Origin: Pacificispira sp002696645 | Lineage (GTDB): Bacteria; Pseudomonadota; Alphaproteobacteria; UBA8366; Aestuariispiraceae | Length of the DNA: 64,000 nt | NCBI RefSeq assembly: GCF_048892425.1 | Contig: NZ_JBLZHU010000003.1 | Coordinates: 248,001-312,000, forward strand | Reading direction: 5' to 3' | Shown: positions 7,261 through 15,814 of the stretch, piece after piece | Layout: each line of letters begins with the position of its first letter | Numbering within the stretch: position 1 is the stretch's first letter | Program-made: the position numbers and the translations under genes | The notes under the pieces: model-generated | The model's database searches: none | What the model was told of the DNA's origin: nothing | Seen by the model: the letters and a program-made list of their open reading frames with translations, nothing else

Positions 7261-8460
7261 CTATCGGCAAGTGCTCTGGCGTGTCCGACGCTCCAATTTC
7301 AAAACATCCCGCCATTGTCCGGCCATTGGTCCATAAGGCATGATACCTGCCCCTCTTTGGCGCCCCATACACCGAAACCCATGGGCGGCATGCAGGATCA
7401 GGCTTGCCTTGTTTTCCGGGAAAATACCAGCGGTCAGACTCCACAGCCCCGCCGCGTCGCTGGCAGACACCAGGGCCGCCATCAGCGCATGACCAACCCC
7501 CTGCCCACGGGCCTTTTCCGCGATATAGATCGATACTTCGCAAATGCCCCGATAAATCGGCCGGACAGAGGTGGGGGAAAGCACGGCAAACCCCTGAATG
7601 TCACCATCGCCAGACTGCGCCACCAGCCGAGGATGCGGCAGTTTCCCAGCAGAGAACCCCGCCCAATCCCCAGGATGGTCCTGAAATGTCGCGTGGCCTG
7701 TCGCGATGCCCTGGGCGTATAAATCCAGCACCTTTGCTCCATCTGCGTCTTCCATTGGGCGAATTTTCCCGGCAAAGGGGCGATGGGGCAAGGGCCCCGC
7801 CAGGTCCTTCAAATCACAGACATTGCCGAACAAATCACCCTCGCTGGCGATCAGATCCAGGGCGCGATCATGATCGTCCATTTCCAGCGCCGCACAGCAA
7901 TCCGCGACGGTCAGGCATTCATACCCCAAATCCACTGCCGCCCGCAGGGTCGATTGCACGCAACAGGACGTGGTAACGCCACACAGTATCAGATGGGTGA
8001 TCCCCTGACTGTTCAGATAGGCGTGCAGATCGGTGCTATAAAAGGCGCTGAATCCCGGCTTATCGATGACGGTTTCTGTCGGTTCAGGCTGAAGATCGGC
8101 AATGAAATCATGACCCGGCTGACCCCGGATCAGAAACCGCCCCAGTGGTCCATCTGAAATTGCCCCCGGGCTCTTCATCCCATACCGGACGCGTTTCGCC
8201 GGGTGCATATCAGACAGGTCGGGCGCATAGCCTTCCCGTGTATGTATCAGGCACAGGCCTTGTGCCCTGGCCCAGTCACTCAGCCTGCGGATACGCGGTA
8301 CGATGGCGCGCAACAACGCCGGATCATCGCCTAACGCCGCACACATACCGTCCGGATCGATAAAATCCCGCTGCATATCGATCACCAGAAGCGCGGTACG
8401 ACCGGCTGGCAGGCTGAATTCTTGATTGCCGCGGCACGAAATTCGCAGATCTGGGGTCAG
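7261..8460 (-). CDS. Isochorismatase-like hydrolase fused to GNAT acetyltransferase, CTG start
   Basis: The N-terminal half (about residues 25-210) is a cysteine hydrolase of the isochorismatase family: TALLVIDMQRDF with the Asp, the KPGFSAFYSTDL Lys region and the CGVTTSCCVQST catalytic-Cys loop. The C-terminal half (about 230-395) is a GNAT N-acyltransferase (IRPMEDADGAKVLDLYAQGI, then EKARGQGVGHALMAAL for CoA binding) resembling phosphinothricin/methionine-sulfoximine acetyltransferases. The family beta strand TALLVID lies upstream of the first ATG or GTG, and no ATG, GTG or TTG exists before it. A CTG at 8460 overlaps the recX stop (CTGA) and has GAGGAG 8 bases before it, so I place the start there (399 aa). 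Substrates are unknown. Confidence 0.75.
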   Translation of the reverse strand: MTPDLRISCRGNQEFSLPAGRTALLVIDMQRDFIDPDGMCAALGDDPALLRAIVPRIRRLSDWARAQGLCLIHTREGYAPDLSDMHPAKRVRYGMKSPGAISDGPLGRFLIRGQPGHDFIADLQPEPTETVIDKPGFSAFYSTDLHAYLNSQGITHLILCGVTTSCCVQSTLRAAVDLGYECLTVADCCAALEMDDHDRALDLIASEGDLFGNVCDLKDLAGPLPHRPFAGKIRPMEDADGAKVLDLYAQGIATGHATFQDHPGDWAGFSAGKLPHPRLVAQSGDGDIQGFAVLSPTSVRPIYRGICEVSIYIAEKARGQGVGHALMAALVSASDAAGLWSLTAGIFPENKASLILHAAHGFRCMGRQRGAGIMPYGPMAGQWRDVLKLERRTRQSTCR

Positions 8461-9092
8461 TTTTGGGGCTCCTCAACGCTGGTATCCAGCTCATCCTCAA
8501 GCTGCTGTGGTGTTTCCGCCCCTATGACATGGCGCGCAATATCATATCCAAAGCCCTGACGCCCCAAGGCGGCAAGATCTTTTTCGCGGGCTTCTTCCCG
8601 GCCATCCCGCCGCCAGGGTCCAAGCCGGCGCCGTCTGGCATATTGAACCGCCGCGCGCAGATCCAGATCAGGACCGACCTCTTCCCGCAAGGCCTCCAGG
8701 GCGACCCCAACGGTATCCCCGTCCACGCCTTTTACCGACAGGGTCTGTTGGATTGCCCTGGTGGATTTACCCTGCCGATGCAAACTGGCGGATCGTCCCA
8801 GGGCATAAGCCGTATCATCCAGCAGACCGGACGATTGATAGCGCTGGATCAAATCATCCACCGAATCCGCCAAGGCCTGACTGTCAGTGCCATGCAATTG
8901 CGCAGATCGAAGAACACGGCGCATCAGCACCCGACGAAGATTCTCCGCACTGGACGCATAGCGTTCCAGATAATGTAAGGCGATTTTTCCCAGGCGTTCC
9001 GGCGTAACCGGTTTTGGGCCGGATTGTTTTCCACCCGCGCTTTTTCGATCTTTTGCGGCTGTGTTGCGCGCTATACTGTTTTTCTCATCCAT
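8457..9092 (-). CDS. recX: Regulatory protein RecX
   Basis: RecX inhibits RecA filament growth. The protein (211 aa) shows the triple three-helix RecX layout: ALHYLERYASSAENLRRVLMRR, then DLIQRYQSSGLLDDTAYALGRSASLHRQGKS and TRAIQQTLSVKGVDGDTV, and a C-terminal FGYDIARHVIG helix. A basic tail of about 30 residues at the N-terminus (KDRKSAGGKQSGPKP) is extra and probably disordered. Its last codons (GAG GAG) supply the ribosome site of the next gene, and its TGA overlaps that gene's CTG start. No recA is nearby. Confidence 0.9.
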   Translation of the reverse strand: MDEKNSIARNTAAKDRKSAGGKQSGPKPVTPERLGKIALHYLERYASSAENLRRVLMRRVLRSAQLHGTDSQALADSVDDLIQRYQSSGLLDDTAYALGRSASLHRQGKSTRAIQQTLSVKGVDGDTVGVALEALREEVGPDLDLRAAVQYARRRRLGPWRRDGREEAREKDLAALGRQGFGYDIARHVIGAETPQQLEDELDTSVEEPQN

Positions 9093-9232
9093 AGCGAAAG
9101 CCTATCAGAGAATCTGCAAGATCCCCAAGGATCAGATAATCAAAGATCGGTAGCCTATTATAGCAAAACCCCCGAACAACCCTATCAGGCTCATCCGGGG
9201 GTCAAACTGAAGACCAAATCTGTTACAGATGA

Positions 9233-9700
9233 TTACGCCGCGTGGCTGGTGGCCGATGGTTCTGTTAACAGTCCATACAGCGCATCGGACCGGTCCGAAC
9301 CCCGCAGTTTTTCACAAATGTCCCGATCCCGCAGCAAACGCGACACCCGGGCCAGCGCCTTCAGGTGATCCGCACCCGCTTCAATCGGGGCCAGCAGGGC
9401 AAAGATGATATCAACCGGCTGGTCATCAATTGCATCGAAATCAATGGATTTCGCCAGGCGCGCAAAGATCCCGACCGGATGTTCGATCCCCTGCAACTTG
9501 CCGTGCGGGATGGCAATTCCATGCCCTACGCCTGTCGTGCCCAAACGCTCCCGCTCCAGGAGGGTGTCAAAAATCGCCCGCTCATCCAGGCCCGTTATGG
9601 AAGCCGCCCGGCGCGCAATTTCTTGTAAGGCTTGTTTCTTTGACGTGACGTTCAGTTTTTCAATCACTGCATCGGCAGACAAAAGATCACACAATTCCAT
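9233..9700 (-). CDS. ptsN: Nitrogen-PTS EIIA-like regulatory protein PtsN
   Basis: EIIA(Ntr), the terminal phospho-acceptor of the nitrogen phosphotransferase system, which regulates rather than transports. The protein (155 aa) carries the phosphorylated histidine in TTGVGHGIAIPHGKL and the family features LLERERLG and IIFALLAPIEAGADHLKALA. I place the start at MELCDLLSADAVIEKL, the usual N-terminus; the 25 upstream codons are not family-like. It is the last gene of the lptB-rpoN-hpf-ptsN set, separated from hpf by about 300 bases that hold a 16-bp tandem array. Confidence 0.93.
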   Translation of the reverse strand: MELCDLLSADAVIEKLNVTSKKQALQEIARRAASITGLDERAIFDTLLERERLGTTGVGHGIAIPHGKLQGIEHPVGIFARLAKSIDFDAIDDQPVDIIFALLAPIEAGADHLKALARVSRLLRDRDICEKLRGSDRSDALYGLLTEPSATSHAA

Positions 9701-9857
9701 GACAGTTCGCTCTGTTTCGTTTGTTTGACCACACGACCAACTGCACAAAATAGCGCACCCGCCATGTGGGTCCATGATTGCCAGGGGTTTTAAGCACCCA
9801 ACTTGCCAATTAAAAGCCCTTTTACGTCAGAACCTGTTCAATTTGCCACCCAACCGG

Positions 9858-10019
9858 CGCCAGACAGCAGGATTCACGTACCCAAAACAAGCACCAGACT
9901 GATTACACACCAAACTGACTACACGCCAAGCGGGTTATTCTCCAGACAAACTTGTCACCAGCCTTGCCATGCACCAGCCTGGCCATGCGCCGGACTGGCT
10001 ACGCACCCGACTGGGGATC
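9858..10019. repeat. Degenerate 16-bp tandem array between ptsN and hpf
   Basis: From 9892 to 10019 the sequence divides into eight consecutive 16-mers: CACCAGACTGATTACA, CACCAAACTGACTACA, CGCCAAGCGGGTTATT, CTCCAGACAAACTTGT, CACCAGCCTTGCCATG, CACCAGCCTGGCCATG, CGCCGGACTGGCTACG, CACCCGACTGGGGATC. A further unit-like 16-mer is at 9858-9873. The consensus is about CRCCAGACTGGCTACR. The last two units cover the 3' end of hpf, so the array crosses the stop codon (9999-10001) into the spacer before ptsN. No open reading frame explains it. Confidence 0.75.
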
Positions 10020-10574
10020 GACCCAGCCAATATTCCCATCCGGCCGGACATAGACCATATTGATCCGCCCATTCTTCGTATTTCGAAACATATACGCTGA
10101 ATGGCTGGCCAAATCCATCCGCATTGTTGCTTCCCCAACGGTCATACTTTCGACCTCTGTTGGCATTTCCGCAACGATGATTGGTTCATCCTGCTCGTTC
10201 GATTCATCCTCTTTCGGCTCTGGTTCTGCCTGCAACACATATTGCAGCGCGGGCAAGGCATCTGCCGTGCTGAGGCGCCCTTTGTGATCGCGCAAACGAC
10301 GTTTGTACCGGCGCAATCGTTTGGTTACGTGTTCGGTTGCTTCTTCCAATGCCCCATATGCGTCATTTCCGGCACCATGGGCATGCACCAAAACGCGCTT
10401 GGACACATGGACCTGGATATCGGCGGCAAACCGTCCGCCATCCTTGGAAATGGTGACGGTCGCATCCGTCGTGTTGTCAAAATACTTCCCAATCGCATCG
10501 GGCAGCGTGGTGTCGATATGCGTGCGCAGCGCATCGCCAATATCAACCTGTTTACCTTTGATGGAGAGTTGCAT
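9999..10574 (-). CDS. hpf: Ribosome hibernation promoting factor, long form
   Basis: HPF binds 30S subunits and, in the long form, dimerises 70S ribosomes into 100S particles in stationary phase. At 191 aa this is the long form: an N-terminal S30AE domain (about 1-105, MQLSIKGKQVDIGDALRTHI through the basic helix KRLRRYKRRLRDH), a flexible acidic linker, and the C-terminal dimerisation domain (about 135-185, ESMTVGEATMRMDLASHSAYMFRNTKNGRINMVYVRPDGNIG, quoted in part by its YMFRN and VYVRPDG motifs). It stands between rpoN and ptsN, its usual place. Its last codons overlap a 16-bp tandem array. Confidence 0.95.
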   Translation of the reverse strand: MQLSIKGKQVDIGDALRTHIDTTLPDAIGKYFDNTTDATVTISKDGGRFAADIQVHVSKRVLVHAHGAGNDAYGALEEATEHVTKRLRRYKRRLRDHKGRLSTADALPALQYVLQAEPEPKEDESNEQDEPIIVAEMPTEVESMTVGEATMRMDLASHSAYMFRNTKNGRINMVYVRPDGNIGWVDPQSGA

Positions 10575-10872
10575 AGTGGGTCCGTTACCCTTTCACGGTT
10601 CTGATCGCGCCGTATAACCGGCGACTGATTTTGACGGCCCGCGTATCGAAGAGACCCGATACTGACTGGGCCATCCTTTGATTGAGAATGCTACTGCGAA
10701 ATCACATCGCCCTGCATCTTATTTTTTTCATATTATGCATTTGGTTTGGCAGGTGCCGCTTTACAACGGGCATCCAATAACGAGAAATCAGAAAATTGAA
10801 TTTTTATGTTAAGGCCCCTATTGCGGAGCCAAAAACAGATCAATCTATTGATTTAATTCAATAAATTTTAAC

Positions 10873-12393
10873 TTACAAACTGGCACGCTTCTGTCGTCTA
10901 CGTTGTACTGAAGATGCAATTTTCATCGCCTCACGGTATTTTGCTACCGTTCTTCGGGCAATATCAATTCCATCAGCATTCAGCAGTTCCACCAGCCGAT
11001 CATCTGATAAAACGGCGTTTGGTAGCTCTGCATCGATCAAAGTCCGTATCCGGTGCCGCACGGTTTCCGCAGAATGCGTATCACCTGTCGTGCCCGCAAT
11101 CGCGGTGGTAAAGAAATATTTCAGCTCAAACAAGCCACGTGGGGTCGACATATACTTGTTGGAGGTAACCCGACTGACCGTTGATTCGTGCATCTCAATG
11201 GCTTCTGCAATATCGCGCAGAATCAGGGGCTTCAAATGGCCCACGCCATGATGCAGAAAGGCGGATTGCTGACGGACTATTTCCGTTGAAACTTTAAGGA
11301 TCGTGGTGGCGCGCTGTTGCAGGCTTTTTACCAACCAATTGGCCGTGTGGAATCGCTCGGCAACAAAATCACGGGCTTCCTTGTCGCGGGTCCCCTTCGC
11401 GACACGGGCATAATAACGCTCGTTGACCAGGACTTTCGGCAGGGAATCCTGGTTAAGCTCTATCGTCCAATCCCCATCGGGCGCGACCTTGACGATGACA
11501 TCAGGGATCACCGTCTGCGATGGCTCAAAACCATATTCTGCCGCCGGTCGCGGGTTCAGGGACCGAATTTCCGCAACCATATCGGTCAGATCTTCTGAAT
11601 CGACGCCACAGATTTTCAACAGTTTCGATACTTCCTGCCGTGCCAGAAGGTCCAGATTGTCCAACAGCGCCGCCATGGCAGGATCATAGCGGTTCTGATC
11701 TTCCAATTGCAGCCGCAGACATTCCTTTAGATCCCGCGCGAAAATGCCGGGCGGATCAAAGCGCTGCATTTGCAGCAGAACCGCTTCGACTTCTGTGGCA
11801 TCACATCCCAGGCGCTGGGCGACATCTTCCAAATCATCTGTGAATCGCCCATTTTCATCCAGTGAATCAACAAGATATCGCCCGATCAGGCGTTCCCGTG
11901 GGGATCCAAGATCAACCTGGATCTGCTCTTCCAAATGCTCCGTCAGGGTACGACCGCGGCTGAGCGTCGCTTCCAGGTCAGGCAGGTCTTCATCTGCCCC
12001 CCGTCTGGAAAAATCAGTGCCGCCACTGGATGCGGTATAGGCCCCGCCTGGCTCAACACCAGGCCCCGCGATCTCGCCATCATAATTGTTGGAATAATCT
12101 GTATCCAGCGGGCTTTCAGCCCCAGCGCCAGGCATCGCGTCGGGGGATAGCAGATCGGCGCTATCCGTGCGCGACACATCGCCCTGCGCGACATCCTCCT
12201 GCGGCCCGCCTTCTTCACGCCCGGCGGAAAGCCCTTCGTCGCGCTCCAGCATCGGGTTTTGTTCCAACTCGGTCTCGACATAGGCAGCCAGATCCATGCT
12301 GGAAAGCTGCAACAGCTTGATCGCCTGTTGCAATTGCGGCGTCATCACCAGACTTTGGCTCTGCCGCAGGTCCAAACGTTGGGTTATCGACAT
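10873..12393 (-). CDS. rpoN: RNA polymerase sigma-54 factor
   Basis: RpoN directs transcription from -24/-12 promoters with AAA activators. The protein (506 aa) has the glutamine-rich activator-interacting region I (QSQSLVMTPQLQQAIKLLQ, about 9-27), a long acidic region II rich in Gly/Glu/Asp (about 50-130), the core-binding domain, the helix-turn-helix and the RpoN box near the C-terminus (ARRTVAKYREAM, about 477-488). It starts 20 bases after lptB, so the two are probably co-transcribed. The acidic region II is longer than in enterobacteria, as is usual in alphaproteobacteria. Confidence 0.96.
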   Translation of the reverse strand: MSITQRLDLRQSQSLVMTPQLQQAIKLLQLSSMDLAAYVETELEQNPMLERDEGLSAGREEGGPQEDVAQGDVSRTDSADLLSPDAMPGAGAESPLDTDYSNNYDGEIAGPGVEPGGAYTASSGGTDFSRRGADEDLPDLEATLSRGRTLTEHLEEQIQVDLGSPRERLIGRYLVDSLDENGRFTDDLEDVAQRLGCDATEVEAVLLQMQRFDPPGIFARDLKECLRLQLEDQNRYDPAMAALLDNLDLLARQEVSKLLKICGVDSEDLTDMVAEIRSLNPRPAAEYGFEPSQTVIPDVIVKVAPDGDWTIELNQDSLPKVLVNERYYARVAKGTRDKEARDFVAERFHTANWLVKSLQQRATTILKVSTEIVRQQSAFLHHGVGHLKPLILRDIAEAIEMHESTVSRVTSNKYMSTPRGLFELKYFFTTAIAGTTGDTHSAETVRHRIRTLIDAELPNAVLSDDRLVELLNADGIDIARRTVAKYREAMKIASSVQRRRQKRASL

Positions 12394-12413
12394 TCCCCGC
12401 CCCCACAGCCCCG

Positions 12414-14066
12414 CTACAAGGAGAAGCGGTCCCCGAGGTAAACCCGCCGCACCTCCTGATTTGCGACGATTTCATCGGGGGTCCCCTCCATCAAGACACT
12501 GCCATCGTGCAGAATGTATGCGCGGTCCACGATATCCAGCGTTTCACGGACATTGTGATCGGTGATCAGAACCCCGATCCCCCGATCCTTCAAATGACTG
12601 ACCAATTGTCGGATGTCGCGCACGGCAATCGGATCAATCCCGGCCAGCGGTTCATCCAACAGAACGAAATTCGGCTGACTGGCCAGCGCGCGGGCGATTT
12701 CCAACCGGCGGCGCTCCCCCCCGGACAAGGCAATCGCCGGTGTCCGCCGCAAGTGGCTGATCGAAAATTCCGCCATCAGCGCATCCAATGTCGCATCGCG
12801 TTTTTCGCGATTCTTTTCGATCAGTTCCAATACCGCCATGATATTCTGTTCCACCGTCAATCCGCGAAAAATCGAAGATTCCTGTGGCAGATACCCGATT
12901 CCCAATCGTGACCGGCGATACATCGGCAATTCAGTGATATCCGCGCCATCCAGCATGATCTGCCCATAATCAGCGGCGATCAGCCCAGTGACGATGTAAA
13001 AGCACGTTGTCTTCCCCGCGCCATTGGGTCCCAACAGACCGACCGCCTCCCCCCGCTGCACCCGCAGGGAGACATCCCGCAAAACCGGGCGTTTCTTGAA
13101 CTGTTTGCCCAAGGATGTGACGACCAGCCCTTCATTCTTCGTGATCAGTACCGGTTTCGTGGGCCGGGGCCGGGCGGCCTCACGCTCCAGCGACACTACG
13201 GCAGATTTAGGGGCGTCCCCATCCACCCGAGCCTGAACCGGGGGAACAGTATCGCGCCGGTCCGTATCCAGGCGACGCTCTGCTGGTTTAGGCGTTTCCG
13301 TGCGTCCTGCTGCCGGATCCTCCCTAAGACGGGGGCGGGGCGGCTCCGGCAGGTCGCTGAAATCGATCGGCTTGCGGCCTTCTGTCTTCGAATCCGGCCT
13401 GATAGATGCGTCCGGCTTTGAGGAAGCCGATGCGTCGACCTGCTTTTGCTGAACGGGCGGAACGGATGTCTCTTTCCCTTCCGCAGGCGATGTCCTTTGC
13501 GGCGGCACAGAGGTATCTGAGGAAACCGGGCGGCGCAAAACAGGGGTTGCCTGAACCCGAATAACCGGGGGCTCCGGTGATTTGAGTGAGATCGCCTGGG
13601 GTCTTACCTCCTGGGGTCTTACCTCCTGGGGTCTTACCTCCTGGGGTCTTGCAGAATCCGAGGGAGCCTGTTCCCGAGCCGGCGTCTGTGCCGGGGGGGC
13701 TTTTGCATCCGGGGTCTTTGCGGGCGCGGAGCTCAGCACGCGGTGCGGCACATCTTCCCGTGACGGCAAAGGAGGCGGCTCAGTCGGGCGCAGAGGCGGC
13801 ACAGATGTCGGGCGGCGAAGCGGCGGTGGCTGGCGACCAAAATTTGCGCCAACGCCAGGACGCGTGGCCGACAGATCCGATCCGTCTGCTGGACCCAAAC
13901 GCGGCTGACGCAATTGCGGTTCCGGGCGATGCTCGCCAGGGTCCCGCACCTGACTGGAACTCACATGCGGCGCAAATCTGGGAAACCGGTCTTTACGATC
14001 ACCCTCGCGCTGCGTTGAGCCTTCACCCTCGCCGGCTGTGTTTTCATCATCTTCGCGATCGGCCAT
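12414..14066 (-). CDS. lptB: LPS export ABC ATPase LptB with long disordered N-terminal extension
   Basis: The C-terminal 240 residues are a complete LptB ATPase: Walker A GPNGAGKT, Q-loop LPQESSIFR, signature LSGGERRRLE, Walker B NFVLLDEP and H-loop ITDH. It powers LPS extraction with LptFG. About 310 residues stand in front, rich in Pro, Arg, Glu, Ser and Lys, with no domain seen and the tandem repeat RPQEV-RPQEV-RPQEV-RPQA. Normal LptB is about 240 aa. The start MADREDDEN has GGGA 7 bases upstream; an in-frame ATG at 14108 gives 14 more residues and cannot be excluded. The extension reads through in frame into the ATPase without a stop or a better internal ribosome site that I could see. 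Confidence 0.9.
   Translation of the reverse strand: MADREDDENTAGEGEGSTQREGDRKDRFPRFAPHVSSSQVRDPGEHRPEPQLRQPRLGPADGSDLSATRPGVGANFGRQPPPLRRPTSVPPLRPTEPPPLPSREDVPHRVLSSAPAKTPDAKAPPAQTPAREQAPSDSARPQEVRPQEVRPQEVRPQAISLKSPEPPVIRVQATPVLRRPVSSDTSVPPQRTSPAEGKETSVPPVQQKQVDASASSKPDASIRPDSKTEGRKPIDFSDLPEPPRPRLREDPAAGRTETPKPAERRLDTDRRDTVPPVQARVDGDAPKSAVVSLEREAARPRPTKPVLITKNEGLVVTSLGKQFKKRPVLRDVSLRVQRGEAVGLLGPNGAGKTTCFYIVTGLIAADYGQIMLDGADITELPMYRRSRLGIGYLPQESSIFRGLTVEQNIMAVLELIEKNREKRDATLDALMAEFSISHLRRTPAIALSGGERRRLEIARALASQPNFVLLDEPLAGIDPIAVRDIRQLVSHLKDRGIGVLITDHNVRETLDIVDRAYILHDGSVLMEGTPDEIVANQEVRRVYLGDRFSL
13595..13650. repeat. 15-bp tandem repeat inside lptB
   Basis: CCTGGGGTCTTACCT occurs three times in a row (13595-13609, 13610-13624, 13625-13639) plus a partial fourth (13640-13650). 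It encodes the RPQEV repeats in the LptB extension. Exact DNA identity between copies points to recent expansion, and a multiple of three keeps the frame. Confidence 0.95.
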
Positions 14067-14241
14067 ACGGAAATCCCGCGCCTTTCTGTTCCGCCCTATT
14101 TCGCGCATTCTGAGCGCTATTGAAGGAGTCTAAACGCATTCTTGCGATTCGCCAAGTCATGACAACGAATTTGGCACTGGAATTGCATAATTACTGCCAT
14201 GAAGCGATTGGCACAGACCGTTTAATGGGTGCGGATACGCC

Positions 14242-15078
14242 CTATTGAGTCTGCAAAATCAATCCTTTAACCTTATCTCCTGCAGATTTACCCTGCAATG
14301 TGCTGCGCCCGGTCAGCATGTTTACCACCGCGCATTCGCCATTCAATTGGTTCGATCCACGGGTTATTTTGACTTTTCCACAAATTGTCGCCTTTTCCTC
14401 TGGCACATTATACACGCCTTCCTTCCCGGTCACGATATCGGTCGGGGTAGAGATATGAACGCCACTGGTGGCGTCAATTCGGGTCACGCGGGAGGACTGC
14501 CCCTCCTCCCCCGGTTCGATAAAGGCGGTCAACACACCGGCCTTCAAGCGCCGCTCGTTCTGGATAGCCAAAGCATTGCCGCGGGCCACGATAATCCGCT
14601 TTTCCTCCCAATATTCCATGCTTTCCTCCGCGGTGATCGTGCCGCGATCGGTGACGACCTGCAGATCCTTGCCGACCAGAACCGCAACCTTTTTATCCAG
14701 GTGATAAACCGCCTTATCGCCGAATGCTTCTGATCCATCCGACTTGATAATCACATTCCCTTCCGCATCCAGACGGAAAATAACCTGGCGACCGTCCTCT
14801 TCCCGATAATAGGCAACCAGCGTGTCGGCAATGACGGTAACCGTGCCCCGCTTTGCCGTCGCATTGCCATAGGCCCGATATTGTTGAAGATCGCGCAGCC
14901 ATTCGATGCCGTTATCCGCCTCGATCTCAATCGCGCCGTCCTGACTGCCCGAAATCAGCCCCTCTTGCGCCCAACCAAAGCCCGGTGAAAAAAGCAGAAT
15001 GCCTGCCGCCAGCAACAGGGCGTAAAAAATTGGGGTTGTGCGGATTGCCATCAGGTCGCCTGTCTTCGTCGGGTTCAT
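14242..15078 (-). CDS. lptA: LPS transport periplasmic protein LptA
   Basis: LptA bridges LPS across the periplasm between LptC and LptD. The protein has a signal peptide (AIRTTPIFYALLLAAGILLFSPGFGWA, cleaved around residue 36) and an OstA-type beta-jellyroll with repeated short strands such as IEIEADNGIEWLRDLQQYRAYGNA (shown here by its core GIEWLRD) and VTVIADTLVAYYRE. At 278 aa it is longer than the E. coli form. The first ATG is used because it follows the lptC stop by only a few bases; an internal ATG at 15051 (MAIRTTP) with an AGG upstream is an equally good start and gives a more compact signal peptide. It lies between lptC and lptB. Confidence 0.9.
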   Translation of the reverse strand: MNPTKTGDLMAIRTTPIFYALLLAAGILLFSPGFGWAQEGLISGSQDGAIEIEADNGIEWLRDLQQYRAYGNATAKRGTVTVIADTLVAYYREEDGRQVIFRLDAEGNVIIKSDGSEAFGDKAVYHLDKKVAVLVGKDLQVVTDRGTITAEESMEYWEEKRIIVARGNALAIQNERRLKAGVLTAFIEPGEEGQSSRVTRIDATSGVHISTPTDIVTGKEGVYNVPEEKATICGKVKITRGSNQLNGECAVVNMLTGRSTLQGKSAGDKVKGLILQTQ

Positions 15079-15084
15079 CGTATA

Positions 15085-15768
15085 TTAATCGGTATCATAG
15101 ATTATCACGCGGGCCTTGCCGGTCAGTTGAACCTGTTCGCCACGGTTCATCAACTGAAAGCCTTCCGCTTCCAGATATCCGAAAGGGCCTTGTCCCTGAA
15201 CAGGATCAAAACCAAACGCATTGCCCTGCAGCAGATCAAAGGTGGCACTCTCAGAATGAAACTCGTATCCCAGATCATGAAACAAATTGACCTTGCTGAA
15301 TAATTCCAGCACCTGCGTCTCACGGTTCAGCGTCCCGGTTTCTGCCGTCACCAGGGCCCAACTGCCATCGCTCAGATTGATGTCGGCGCGCGGCTCTGTG
15401 AAATCAACCATGATGGCGTCCACATTGGCCTGTTGTACCGATTTCGCCGTCACCGTATAGCGCTGTCCATCCTCACTGATCCCGGCATAGCGGGCCTGAC
15501 TAACTTCCATATGCTCGGTAATCAACTGACCGGCACCAGTCAGGGAATCGGTGATGCGATGGCCTTCCTGCTTCAGATAGGGCCAGGCGACAACCAGGGC
15601 AATCAAGGCCACCGCCACCGTTGGCAGCAACACTTTCAGCCAGCCAACCATACGGCCATAAGACTGGTTCAGCGTGCGGCGACCAATCGAAACAGGAATA
15701 CTGGCCCCGCGAACCGGCGGCGTACTGGGCGGTGGGGTTGTCCCGGCATTGCTGTCAGCGCTCGCCAT
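15085..15768 (-). CDS. lptC: LPS export protein LptC
   Basis: Inner-membrane-anchored LptC hands LPS from LptBFG to LptA. The protein has a cytoplasmic N-terminus, one membrane segment (VGWLKVLLPTVAVALIALVVA, about residues 40-60, given by its ends VGWLKV and IALVVA) and a periplasmic OstA-like domain (ITEHMEVSQARYAG to LTGKARVIIYDTD). Start chosen at MASADSNAGTT (227 aa), with AAGGA about 10 bases upstream. The frame extends further up into kdsD, but that part reads like a kdsD shadow. The gene lies 47 bases behind kdsD's stop, in the order kdsD-lptC-lptA-lptB. Confidence 0.88.
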   Translation of the reverse strand: MASADSNAGTTPPPSTPPVRGASIPVSIGRRTLNQSYGRMVGWLKVLLPTVAVALIALVVAWPYLKQEGHRITDSLTGAGQLITEHMEVSQARYAGISEDGQRYTVTAKSVQQANVDAIMVDFTEPRADINLSDGSWALVTAETGTLNRETQVLELFSKVNLFHDLGYEFHSESATFDLLQGNAFGFDPVQGQGPFGYLEAEGFQLMNRGEQVQLTGKARVIIYDTD

Positions 15769-15814
15769 AGCGCTCGCATCCTTTTCCAATTCGATCAGTC
15801 CTGCAGGGTCGGGG

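Noticed and set aside
10750..10766. TGGCAGGTGCCGCTTT as a sigma-54 promoter near rpoN
   Set aside because: The GG-N10-GC spacing fits, but it points away from hpf and rpoN with no gene downstream on that strand.
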